A stretch of 64,000 bases of DNA from Balaenoptera acutorostrata (Eukaryota; Chordata; Mammalia; Artiodactyla; Balaenopteridae): positions 225,804 to 289,803 of the forward strand of contig NW_026645862.1 in the NCBI RefSeq assembly GCF_949987535.1, given 5' to 3'. Positions 24,632 to 36,947 of this stretch are shown here, in pieces. The notes beneath the pieces are model-generated. The model saw only the letters and a program-made list of their open reading frames with translations. It was not told the DNA's origin and searched no databases. Within the stretch, counting starts at the first letter, position 1, and the number at the start of each line of letters is the position of its first letter. Made by a program: the position numbers and the translations under genes.

Positions 24632-26391
24632 TCCCAAATCTCCAGGTTCAAGGGCATCTTCCTACGTCGAAAACATGCATGAGAAACCCAGAAGATGGTA
24701 CACCGTGTGATCGGGAAAGGTTTCTAAAATGCACCTCATTTCTCATCTCCTTGTGCTCGGGTTCGCCATTCCAGCCTCTTTCCTAGCCATCTCCCTCCTT
24801 GGAGAATCAGCACCTTTAACCTCCTGTTCCGTACAGGTTGCAATTTGTCCTGAGGATGAACGGGAAGAGGGGGAACCAATGAGAGACTAGCTCTAGGGGT
24901 TGGGACAGGCACAGGTCACTCTATTTTCCCATCAGGAAGAAGAATTAACCACAAGCTCAGCCTGCCCCCCAGAACCAGAAGAGGGCCTGAAGCAATCCTG
25001 CACTTTTGCGGCCAGCTCCCAAAAAAGCGACTGGAAAAATGGAGCTCAGGGGCACTGCAATTCACAAACCTGCAGAGTTATAAATGATAACTCTCGTCCA
25101 CAAATATATTGAGGGAAGGCAACGAAGAGGCTTTGAAAGCAAGGCAGAATTGCAGGAAACAGATTTCAGGAGGTAGATTCGAATCGCCTTGAAAGCACAT
25201 GAAAAGCGGCAAAACGTGGACAATGATGCCCTTGGCCAAAAAGGGCGTATGCGTTTTTTCCTGAATATATTCAGGAAAAAACGCATACGCCCTTTTTGGC
25301 CAACCAAGCCACCTGGAAAGGCAAATCAGCGCTCCAAAGAAGTCTCGCTTCCCAGCGGGCAAAAGGGCCATGCGGAAAAAAGTGTCCAAACCAGAAATGC
25401 AGGACCGGCCATGGAGAAATGGGAGCCTTGCTATGCTGATGGGCGGGATGTAAATTGCCAACAGTCACTCTGGAGAAGTGTACGGTGTGTCCTGAAACAT
25501 CTAAAAAACACAGCTTGGAGAGCATAGGGCACTTCCACTCATGGGCGTATAAATTGGGAAAACTAAAAATCAGCAAGACACAGGCACCCCAAAGTTTAGG
25601 GCTGCTCTGTTGACAAGAACCCCCACTTCATTACACCTTAAATATCCTAGGAAAGAGAAAAGTGGATAAAGAAGTTGGGGTCCTCATGAACAATGGAATA
25701 TCACTCAGCCATGAAATCAACGTCATAAGGCTAGTAGCAGCACGATGAGTGGATTTAGGTACGACGATTCTAAGTGAAATAAGTCACACAGAAAAAGACA
25801 CTTATCATAAGAAATCACTTATAGAGGGAATGTAAAAACCGCTACACTTGAACTGAATTACAAAACAGAACAGAGTCACACGTTCAGAAAACACACTATG
25901 GCTGCTGAACGGGAAAGGTGAGGTGGGGTGATGCATGAAACAAGGGTTTCAAATTAGCTCAGATACCGTTCCATAAACCCAATATGTAGTAGACAAGACC
26001 TACTCCTTGCTCAGTGAACTGGACTCAACACCCCCTATTCACCGCACAAGAATATATATGACTAGTAAGAATCTTCAAACCTAGGTATTGATATCTCTCT
26101 GTAAGTGAGGCAAGGGGGTGTAAAGCGGCCTAAACACAGCCGTGAAAAGCAGCTAAACCCCATTATAAAAATAAATTACTTTTCAAAACCCGTGAAACAA
26201 AGACAGTGAAAGAGAGAGAAATTCTTACAAAATTCGTTCAGGGGCTGTGATGCAACCTGGATTGACCATATCTAGACCCACAGCTGATTGAGACATAAGG
26301 GTGGACACTCTTGGGGCTCAGAGGTTTGGTGAGGTTGCATGAGCCAACGCAGACCCTTTAAAGTAATACTGCATGGTACCCATCCCATGGG
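24632..26391 (+). repeat. Satellite monomer M15
   Basis: The left half is like M13 (AAAATGCACC, CAGCCTCTTTCC) and the right half like M12/M14 (GCTATGCTG, CAACAGTCAC). Private changes include ATATATATGACT and CCTAGGTATTG near 26055-26090. The palindrome is perfect. Confidence 0.95.
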
Positions 26392-28151
26392 TCCCAAATC
26401 TCCAGGTTCAAGGGCATCTTCCTACGTCGAAAACATGCATGAGAAACCCAGAAGGTGGTACACCGTGTGATCGGGAAAGGTTTCTAAAACGCACCTCATT
26501 TCTCATCTCCTTGTGCTCGGGTTCGCCATTCCAGCCGCTTTACTAGCCATCTCCCTCCTTGGAGAATCAGCACCTTTAACCTCCTGTTCCGTACAGGTTG
26601 CAATTTTTCCTGAGAATGAACGGGAAGAGGGGGAACCAATGAGAGACTAGCTCTAGGGGTTGGGACAGGCACAGGTCACTCTATTTTCCCATCAGGAAGA
26701 AGAATTAACCACAAGTTCAGCCTGCCCCCCAGAACCAGAAGAGGGCCTGAAGCAATCCTGCACTTTTGCGGCCAGCTCCCAAAAAAGCGACTGGAAAAAT
26801 GGAGCTCAGGGGCACTGCAATTCACAAACCTGCAGAGTTATAAATGATGACTCTCGTCCACAAATATATTGAGGGAAGGCAACGAAGAGGCTTTGAAAGC
26901 AAGGCAGAATTGCAGGAAACAGATTTCAGGAGGTAGATTCGAATCGCCTTGAAAGCACATGAAAAGCGGCAAAACGTGGACAATGATGCCCTTGGCCGAA
27001 AAGGGCGTATGCGTTTTTTCCTGACTATATTCAGGAAAAAACGCATATGTCCTTTTTGGCCAACCAAGCAACCTGGAAAGGCAAATCAGCGCTCCAAAGA
27101 AGTCTGGCTTCCCAGCGGGCAAAAGGGCCATGCAGAAAAAAGTGTCCAAACCAGAAATGCAGGACCGGCCATGGAGAAATGGGAGCCTTGCTACGCTGAT
27201 GGGCGGGATGTAAATTGCCAACAGCCACTCTGGAGAAGTGTACGGTGTGTCCTGAAACATCTAAAAAACACAGCTTGGAGAGCATAGGGCACTTCCACTC
27301 ATGGGCGTATAAACTGGGAAAACTAAAAATCAGCAAGACACAGGCACCCCAAAGTTTAGGGCTGCTCTGTTGACAAGAACCCCCACTTCATTACACCTTA
27401 AATATCCTAGGAAAGAGAAAAGTGGATAAAGAATTTGTGGTCCTCATGTACAATGGAATATCACTCAGCCATGAAATCCACGTCATAAGGCTAGTAGCAG
27501 CACGATGAGTGGATTTAGGTACGACGATTCTAAGTGAAATAAGTCACACAGAAAAAGACACTTATCATAAGAAATCACTTATAGAGGGAATGTAAAAACC
27601 GCTACACTTGAACTGAATTACAAAACAGAACAGAGTCACACGTTCAGAAAACACACTATGGCTGCTGAACGGGAAAGGTGAGGTGGGGTGATGCATGAAA
27701 CAAGGGTTTCAAATTAGCTCAGATACCGTTCCATAAACCCAATATGTAGTAGACAAGACCTTCTCCTTGCTCAGTGAACTGGCCTCAACAGCCCCTATTC
27801 ACCGCACAAGAATATATCTGACTAGTAAGAATCTTCAAACCTATGTATTGATATCTCTCTGTAAGTGAGTCAAGGGGGTGTAAAGCGGCATAAACACAGC
27901 CGTGAAAAGCAACTAAACCCCATTATAAAAATAAATTACTTTTCAAAACCCGTGAAACAAAGACAGTGAAAGAGAGAGAAATTCTTACAAAATTCGTTCA
28001 GGGGCTGTGATGCAACCTGGATTGACCATATCTAGACCCACAGCTGATTGAGACATAAGGGTGGACAATCTTGGGGCTCAGAGGTTTGGTGAGGTTGCAT
28101 GAGCCAACGCAGACCCTTTAAAGTAATACTGCATGGTACCCATCCCATGGG
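26392..28151 (+). repeat. Satellite monomer M16, relatively diverged
   Basis: More private changes than its neighbours: AATTTTTCCTGAGAATG (near 26603), a palindrome with several unmatched changes (GGCCGAAAAGG, CTGACTATATTC, CATATGTCC) and the outer-type TGTACAATGG. AAATCCACGTC is shared with M17. Confidence 0.95.
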
Positions 28152-29911
28152 TCCCAAATCTCCAGGTTCAAGGGCATCTTCCTACGTCGAATACATGCAT
28201 GAGAAACCCAGAAGATGGTACACCGTGTGATCGGGAAAGGTTTCTAAAACGCACCTCATTTCTCATCTCCTTGTGCTCGGGTTCGCCATTCCAGCCGCTT
28301 TCCTAGCCATCTCCCTCCTTGGAGAATCAGCACCTTTAACCTCCTGTTCCGTACAGGTTGCAATTTGTCCTGAGGATGAACGGGAAGAGGGGGAACCAAT
28401 GAGAGACTAGCTCTAGGGGTTGGGACAGGAACAGGTCACTCTATTTTCCCATCAGGAAGAAGAATTAACCACAAGCTCAGCCTGCCCCCCAGAACCAGAA
28501 GAGGGCCTGAAGCAATCCTGCACTTTTGCGGCCAGCTCCCAAAAAAACGACTGGAAAAATGGAGCTCAGGGGCACTGCAATTCACAAACCTGCAGAGTTA
28601 TAAATGATAACTCTCGTCCAAAAATATATTGAGGGAAGGCAACGAAGAGGCTTTGAAAGCAAGGCAGAATTGCAGGAAACAGATTTCAGGAGGTAGATTC
28701 GAATCGCGTTGAAAGCACATGAAAAGCGGCAAAACGTGGACAATGATGCCCTTGGCCAAAAAGGGCGTATGCGTTTTTTCCTGAATATATTCAGGAAAAA
28801 ACGCATACGCCCTTTTTGGCCAACCAAGCCACCTGGAAAGGCAAATCAGCGCTCCAAAGAAGTCTCGCTTCCCAGCGGGCAAAAGGGCCATGCGGAAAAA
28901 ATTGTCCAAACCAGAAATGCAGGACCGGCCATGGAGAAATGGGAGCCTTGCTACGCTGATGGGCGGGATGTAAATTGCCAACACTCATTCTGGAGAAGTG
29001 TACGGTGTGTCCTGAAACATCTAAAAAACACAGCTCGGAGAGCATAGGGCACTTCCACTCATGGGCGTATAAATTGGGAAAACTAAAAATCAGCAAGACA
29101 CAGGCACCCCAAAGTTTAGGGCTGCTCTGTTGACAAGAACCCCCACTTCATTACACCTTAAATATCCTAGGAAAGAGAAAAGTGGATAAAGAAGTTGGGG
29201 TCCTCATGAACAATGGAATATCACTCAGCCATGAAATCCACGTCATAAGGCTAGTAGCAGCACGATGAGTGGATTTAGGTACGACGATTCTAAGTGAAAT
29301 AAGTCACATAGAAAAAGACACTTATCATAAGATATCACTTATAGAGGGAATGTAAAAACCGCTACACTTGAACTGAATTACAAAACAGAACAGAGTCACA
29401 CGTTCAGAAAACACACTATGGCTGCTGAACGGGAAAGGTGAGGTGGGGTGATGCATGAAACAAGGGTTTCAAATTAGCTCAGATACCGTTCCATAAACCC
29501 AATATGTAGTAGACAAGACCTACTCCTTGCTCAGTGAACTGGACTCAACACCCCCTATTCACCGCACAAGAATATATCTGACTAGTAAGAATCTTCAAAC
29601 CTATGTATTGATATCTCTCTGTAAGTGAGTCAAGGGGGTGTAAAGCGGCCTAAACACAGCCGTGAAAAGCAGCTAAACCCCATTATAAAAATAAATTACT
29701 TTTCAAAACCCGTGAAACAAAGACAGTGAAAGAGAGAGAAATTCTTACAAAATTCGTTCAGGGGCTGTGATGCAACCTGGATTGACCATATCTAGACCCA
29801 CAGCTGATTGAGACATAAGGGTGGACACTCTTGGGGCTCAGAGGTTTGGTGAGGTTGCATGAGCCAACGCAGACCCTTTAAAGTAATACTGCATGGTACC
29901 CATCCCATGGG
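28152..29911 (+). repeat. Satellite monomer M17
   Basis: Marked by CCAAAAATATATT (near 28619), AAAAATTGTCC (near 28897) and CAACACTCATTC. The first two recur together in M20, three monomers away. The palindrome is perfect. Confidence 0.95.
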
Positions 29912-31670
29912 TCCCAAATCTCCAGGTTCAAGGGCATCTTCCTACGTCGAAAACATGCATGAGAAACCCAGAAGATGGTACACCGTGTGATCGGGAAAGG
30001 TTTCTAAAACGCACCTCATTTCTCATCTCCTTGAGCTCGGGTTCGCCATTCCAGCCGCTTTCCTAGCCATCTCCCTCCTTGGAGAATCAGCACCTTTAAC
30101 CTCCTGTTCCGTACAGGTTGCAATTTATCCTGAGGATGAACGGGAAGAGGGGGAACCAATGAGAGACTAGCTCTAGGGGTTGGGACAGGCACAGGTCACT
30201 CTATTTTCCCATCAAGAAGAAGAATTAACCACAAGCTCAGCCTGCCCCCCAGAACCAGAAGAGGGCCTGAAGCAATCCTGCACTTTTGCGGCCAGCTCCC
30301 AAAAAAGCGACTGGAAAAATGGAGCTCAGGGGCACTGCAATTCACAAACCTGCAGAGTTATAAATGATAACTCTCGTCCACAAATATATTGAGGGAAGGC
30401 AACGAAGAGGCTTTGAAAGCAAGGCAGAATTGCAGGAAACTGATTTCAGGTGGTAGATTCGAATCGCCTTGAAAGCACATGAAAAGCGGCAAAACGTGGA
30501 CAATGATGCCCTTGGCCAAAAAGGGTGTATGCGTTTTTTCCTGAATATATTCAGGAAAAAACGCATACGCCCTTTTTGGCCAACCAAGCCACCTGGAAAG
30601 GCAATTCAGCGCTCCAAAGAAGTCTCGCTTCCCAGCGGGCAAAAGGGCCATGCGGAAAAAAGTGTCCAAACCAGAAATGCAGGACCGGCCATGGAGAAAT
30701 GGGAGCCTTGCTATGCTGATGAGCGGGATGTAAATTGCCAACAGTCACTCTGGAGAAGTGTACGGTGTGTCCTGAAACATCTAAAAAACACAGCTCGGAG
30801 AGCATAGGGCACTTCCACTCATGGGCGTATAAATTGGGAAAACTAAAAATCAGCAAGACACAGGCACCCCAAAGTTTAGGGCTGCTCTGTTGACAAGAAC
30901 CCCCACTTCATTACACCTTAAATATCCTAGGAAAGAGAAAAGAGAATAAAGAAGTTGGGGTCCACATGAACAATGGAATATCACTCAGCCATGAAATCAA
31001 CGTCATAAGGCTAGTAGCAGCACGATGAGTGGATTTAGGTACGACGATTCTAAGTGAAATAAGTCACACAGAAAAAGACACTTATCATAAGAAATCACTT
31101 ATAGAGGGAATGTAAAAACCGCTACACTTGAACTGAATTACAAAACAGAACAGAGTCACACGTTCAGAAAACACACTATGGCTGCTGAACGGGAAAGGTG
31201 AGGTGGGTGATGCATAAAACAAGGGTTTCAAATTAGCGCAGATACCGTTCCATAAACCCAATATGTAGTAGACAAGACCTACTCCTTGCTCAGTGAACTG
31301 GACTCAACACCCCCTATTCACCGCACAAGAGTATATCTGACTAGTAAGAATCTTCAAACCTATGTATTGATATCTCTCTGTAAGTGAGTCAAGGGGGTGT
31401 AAAGCGGCCTAAACACAGCCGTGAAAAGCAGCTAAACCCCATTATAAAAATAAATTACTTTTCAAAACCCGTGAAACAAAGACAGTGAAAGAGAGAGAAA
31501 TTCTTACAAAATTCGTTCAGGGGCTGTGATGCAACCTGGATTGACCATATCTAGACCCACAGCTGATTGAGACATAAGGGTGGAAACTCTTGGGGCTCAG
31601 AGGTTTGGTGAGGTTGCATGAGCCAACGCAGACCCTTTAAAGTAATACTGCATGGTACCCATCCCATGGG
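29912..31670 (+). repeat. Satellite monomer M18
   Basis: Marked by TTGAGCTCGG, CAATTTATCC (near 30121), CATCAAGAAG (near 30211), CTGATTTCAGGTGG and GCTATGCTGATGAGC. A one-base deletion in GAGGTGGGTGATG near 31200 gives 1,759 bp. The left palindrome arm has an unmatched C-to-T change (GGGTGTATGCG). Confidence 0.95.
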
Positions 31671-33429
31671 TCCCAAATCTCCAGGTTCAAGGGCATCTTC
31701 CTACGTCGAAAACATGCATGAGAAACCCAGAAGATGGTACACCGTGTGATCGGGAAAGGTTTCTAAAACGCACCTCATTTCTCATCTCCTTGTGCTCGGG
31801 TTCGCCATTCCAGCCGCTTTCCTAGCCATCTCCCTCCTTGGAGAATCAGCACCTTTAACCTCCTGTTCCGTACAGGTTGCAATTTGTCCTGAGGATGAAC
31901 GGGAAGAGGGGGAACCAATGAGAGACTAGCTCTAGGGGTTGGGACAGGCACAGGTCACTCTATTTTCCCATCAGGAAGAAGAATTAGCCACAAGCTCAGC
32001 CTGCCCCCCAGAACCAGAAGAGGGCCTGAAGCAATCCTGCACTTTTGCGGCCAGCTCCCAAAAAAGCGACTGGAAAAATGGAGCTCAGGGGCACTGCAAT
32101 TCACAAACCTGCAGAGTTATAAATTATAACTCTCGTCCACAAATAGATTGAGGGAAGGCAACGAAGAGGCTTTGAAAGCAAGGCAGAATTGCAGGAAACA
32201 GATTTCAGGAGGTAGATACGAATCGCCTTGAAAGCACATGAAAAGCGGCAAAACGTGGACAATGATGCCCTTGGCCAAAAAGGGCGTATGCGTTTTTTCC
32301 TGAATATATTCAGGAAAAAACGCATACGCCCTTTTTGGCCAACCAAGCCACCTGGAAAGGCAAATCAGCGCTCCAAAGAAGTCTCGCTTCCCAGCGGGCA
32401 AAAGGGCCATGCGGAAAAAATTGTCCAAACCAGAAATGCAGGACCGGCCATGGAGAAATGGGAGCCTTGCTACGCTGATGGGTGGGATGTAAATTGCCAA
32501 CACTCACTCTGTAGAAGTGTACGGTGTGTCCTGAAACATCTAAAAAACACAGCTTGGAGAGCATAGGGCACTTCCACTCATGGGCGTATAAATTGGGAAA
32601 ACTAAAAATCAGAAAGACACAGGCACCCCAAAGTTTAGGGCTGCTCTGTTGACAAGAACCCTCACTTCATTACACCTTAAATATCCTAGGAAAGAGAAAA
32701 GTGGATAAAGAAGTTGGGGTCCTCATGAACAATGGAATATCACTCAGCCATGAAATCAACGTCATAAGGCTAGTAGCAGCACGATGAGTGGATTTAGGTA
32801 CGACGATTCTAAGTGAAATAAGTCACACAGAAAAAGACACTTATCATAAGAAATCACTTATAGAGGGAATGTAAAAACCGCTACACTTCAACTGAATTAC
32901 AAACAGAACAGAGTCACACGTTCAGAAAACACACTATGGCTGCTGAACGGGAACGGTGAGGTGGGGTGATGCATAAAACAAGGGTTTCAAATTATCTCAG
33001 ATACCGTTCCATAAACCCAATATGTAGTAGACAAGACCTACTCCTTGCTCAGTGAACTGGACTCAACACCCCCTATTCACCGCACAAGAGTATATCTGAC
33101 TAGTAAGAATCTTCAAACCTATGTATTGATATCTCTCTGTAAGTGAGTCAAGGGGGTGTAAAGCGGCATAAACACAGCCGTGAAAAACACCTAAACCCCA
33201 TTATAAAAATAAATTACTTTTCAAAACCCGTGAAACAAAGACAGTGAAAGAGAGAGAAATTCTTACAAAATTCGTTCAGGGGCTGTGATGCAACCTGGAT
33301 TGACCATATCTAGACCCACAGCTGATTGAGACATAAGGGTGGACACTCTTGGGGCTCAGAGGTTTGGTGAGGTTGCATGAGCCAACGCAGACCCTTTAAA
33401 GTAATACTGCATGGTACCCATCCCATGGG
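31671..33429 (+). repeat. Satellite monomer M19
   Basis: The right half has GATGGGTGGG, CTCTGTAGAAG, AATCAGAAAG, CACTTCAACTG, ACAAACAGAA and GAACGGTGAGG, all shared with the right half of M21. The palindrome is perfect. Confidence 0.95.
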
Positions 33430-35188
33430 TCCCAAATCTCCAGGTTCAAGGGCATATTCCTACGTCGAAAACATGCATGAGAAACCCAGAAGATGGTACA
33501 CCGTGTGATCGGGAAAGGTTTCTAAAACGCACCTCATTTCTCATCTCCTTGTGCTCGGGTTCGCCATTCCAGCCGCTTTCCTAGCCATCTCCCTCCTTGG
33601 AGAATCAGCACCTTTAACCTCCTGTTCCGTACAGGTTGCAATTTGTCCTGAGGATGAACGGGAAGAGGGGGAACCAATGAGAGACTAGCTCTAGGGGTTG
33701 GGACAGGCACAGGTCACTCTATTTTCCCATCAGGAAGAAGAATTAACCACAAGCTCAGCCTGCCCCCCAGAACCAGAAGAGGGCCTGAAGCAATCCTGCA
33801 CTTTTGCGGCCAGCTCCCAAAAATCAACTTGAAAAATGGAGCTCAGGGGCACTGAAATTCACAAACCTGCAGAGTTATAAATGATAACTCTCGTCCAAAA
33901 ATATATTGAGGGAAGGCAACGAAGAGGCTTTGAAAGCAAGGCAGAATTGCAGGAAACAGATTTCAGGAGGTAGATTCGAATCGCCTTGAAAGCACATGAA
34001 AAGCGGCAAAACGTGGACAATGATGCCCTTGGCCAAAAAGGGCGTATGCGTTTCTTCCTGAATATATTCAGGAAAAAACGCATACGCCCTTTTTGGCCAA
34101 CCAAGCCACCTGGAAAGGCAAATCAGCGCTCCAAAGAAGTCTCGCTTCCCAGCGGGCAAAAGGGCCATGCGGAAAAAATTGTCCAAACCAGAAATGCAGG
34201 ACAGGCCATGGAGAAATGGGAGCCTTGCTACGCTGATGGGCGGGATGTAAATTGCCAACACTCACTCTGGAGAAGTGTACGGTGTGTCCTGAAACATCTA
34301 AAAAACACAGCTCGGAGAGCATAGGGCACTTCCACTCATGGGCGTATAAATTGGGAAAACTAAAAATCAGCAAGACACAGGCACCCCAAAGTTGAGGGCT
34401 GCTCTGTTGACAAGAACCCCCACTTCATTACACCTTAAATATCCTAGGAAAGAGAAAAGTGGATAAAGAAGTTGGGGTCCTCATGAACAATGGAATATCA
34501 CTCAGCCATGAAATCAACGTCATAAGGCTAGTAGCAGCACGATGAGTGGATTTAGGTACGACGATTCTAAGTGAAATAAGTCACACAGAAAAAGACACTT
34601 ATCATAAGAAATCACTTATAGAGGGAATGTAAAAACCGCTACACTTGAACTGAATTACAAAACAGAACAGAGTCACACGTTCAGAAAACACACTATGGCT
34701 GCTGAACGGGAAAGGTGAGGTGGGGTGATGCATGAAACAAGGGTTTCAAATTAGCTCAGATACCGTTCCATAAACCCAATATGTAGTAGACAAGACCTAC
34801 TCCTTGCTCAGTGAACTGGACTCAACAACCCCTATTCACCGCACAAGAATATATCTGACTAGTAAGAATCTTCAAACCTATGTATTGATATCTCTCTGTA
34901 AGTGAGTCAAGGGGGTGTAAAGCGGCCTAAACACAGCCGTGAAAAGCAGCTAAACCCCATTATAAAAATAAATTACTTTTCAAAACCCGTGAAACAAAGA
35001 CAGTGAAAGAGAGAGAAATTCTTACAAAATTCGTTCAGGGGCTGTGATGCAACCTGGATTGACCATATCTAGACCCACAGCTGATTGAGACATAAGGGTG
35101 GACACTCTTGGGGCTCAGAGGTTTGGTGAGGTTGCATGAGCCAACGCACACCCTTTAAAGTAATACTGCATGGTACCCATCCCATGGG
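33430..35188 (+). repeat. Satellite monomer M20
   Basis: Shares CCAAAAATATATT and AAAAATTGTCC with M17. A short patch at about 33818-33860 (AAATCAACTTG, CACTGAAATTC) carries variants otherwise typical of M22-M28, so it looks like a conversion tract. Confidence 0.95.
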
Positions 35189-36947
35189 TCCCAAATCTCC
35201 AGGTTCAAGGGCATCTTCCTACGTCGAAAACATGCATGAGAAACCCAGAAGATGGTACACCGTGTGATCGGGAAAGGTTTCTAAAACGCACCTCATTTCT
35301 CATCTCCTTGAGCTCGGGTTCGCCATTCCAGCCGCTTTCCTAGCCATCTCCCTCCTTGGAGAATCAGCACCTTTAACCTCCTGTTCCGTACAGGTTGCAA
35401 TTTATCCTGAGGATGAACGGGAAGAGGGGGAACCAATGAGAGACTAGCTCTAGGGGTTGGGACAGGCACAGGTCACTCTATTTTCCCATCAAGAAGAAGA
35501 ATTAACCACAAGCTCAGCCTGCCCCCCAGAACCAGAAGAGGGCCTGAAGCAATCCAGCACTTTTGCGGCCAGCTCCCAAAAAAGCGACTGGAAAAATGGA
35601 GCTCAGGGGCACTGCAATTCACAAACCTGCAGAGTTATAAATGATAACTCTCGTCCACAAATATATTGAGGGAAGGCAACGAAGAGGCTTTGAAAGCAAG
35701 GCAGAATTGCAGGAAACAGATTTTAGGAGGTAGATTCGAATCGCCTTGAAAGCACATGAAAAGCGGCAAAACGTGGACAATGATGCCCTTGGCCAAAAAG
35801 GGCGTATGCGTTTTTTCCTGAATATATTCAGGAAAAAACGCATACGCCCTTTTTGGCCAACCAAGCCACCTGGAAAGGCAAATCAGCGCTCCAAAGAAGT
35901 CTCGCTTCCCAGCGGGCAAAAGGGCCATGCGGAAAAAAGTGTCCAAACCAGAAATGCAGGACCGGCCATGGAGAAATGGGAGCCTTGCTACGCTGATGGG
36001 TGGGATGTAAATTGCCAACACTCACTCTGTAGAAGTGTACGGTGTGTCCTGAAACATCTAAAAAACACAGCTTGGAGAGCATAGGGCACTTCCACTCATG
36101 GGCGTATAAATTGGGAAAACTAAAAATCAGAAAGACACAGGCACCCCAAAGTTTAGGGCTGCTCTGTTGACAAGAACCCCCACTTCATTACACCTTAAAT
36201 ATCCTAGGAAAGAGAAAAGTGGATAAAGAAGTTGGGGTCCTCATGAACAATGGAATATCACTCAGCCATGAAATCAACGTCATAAGGCTAGTAGCAGCAC
36301 GATGAGTGGATTTAGGTACGACGATTCTAAGTGAAATAAGTCACACAGAAAAAGACACTTATCATAAGAAATCACTTATAGAGGGAATGTAAAAACCGCT
36401 ACACTTCAACTGAATTACAAACAGAACAGAGTCACACGTTCAGAAAACACACTATGGCTGCTGAACGGGAACGGTGAGGTGGGGTGATGCATAAAACAAG
36501 GGTTTCAAATTAGCTCAGATACCGTTCCATAAACCCAATATGTAGTAGACAAGACCTACTCCTTGCTCAGTGAACTGGACTCAACACCCCCTATTCACCG
36601 CACAAGAGTATATCTGACTAGTAAGAATCTTCAAACCTATGTATTGATATCTCTCTGTAAGTGAGTCAAGGGGGTGTAAAGCGGCATAAACACAGCCGTG
36701 AAAAACACCTAAACCCCATTATAAAAATAAATTACTTTTCAAAACCCGTGAAACAAAGACAGTGAAAGAGAGAGAAATTCTTACAAAATTCGTTCAGGGG
36801 CTGTGATGCAACCTGGATTGACCATATCTAGACCCACAGCTGATTGAGACATAAGGGTGGACACTCTTGGGGCTCAGAGGTTTGGTGAGGTTGCATGAGC
36901 CAACGCAGACCCTTTAAAGTAATACTGCATGGTACCCATCCCATGGG
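35189..36947 (+). repeat. Satellite monomer M21, chimera of M18-like and M19-like halves
   Basis: The left part has TTGAGCTCGG, CAATTTATCC and CATCAAGAAG as in M18. The right half has GATGGGTGGG, CTCTGTAGAAG, AATCAGAAAG and GAACGGTGAGG as in M19. The switch lies between relative positions of about 300 and 800. The palindrome is perfect. Confidence 0.95.
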
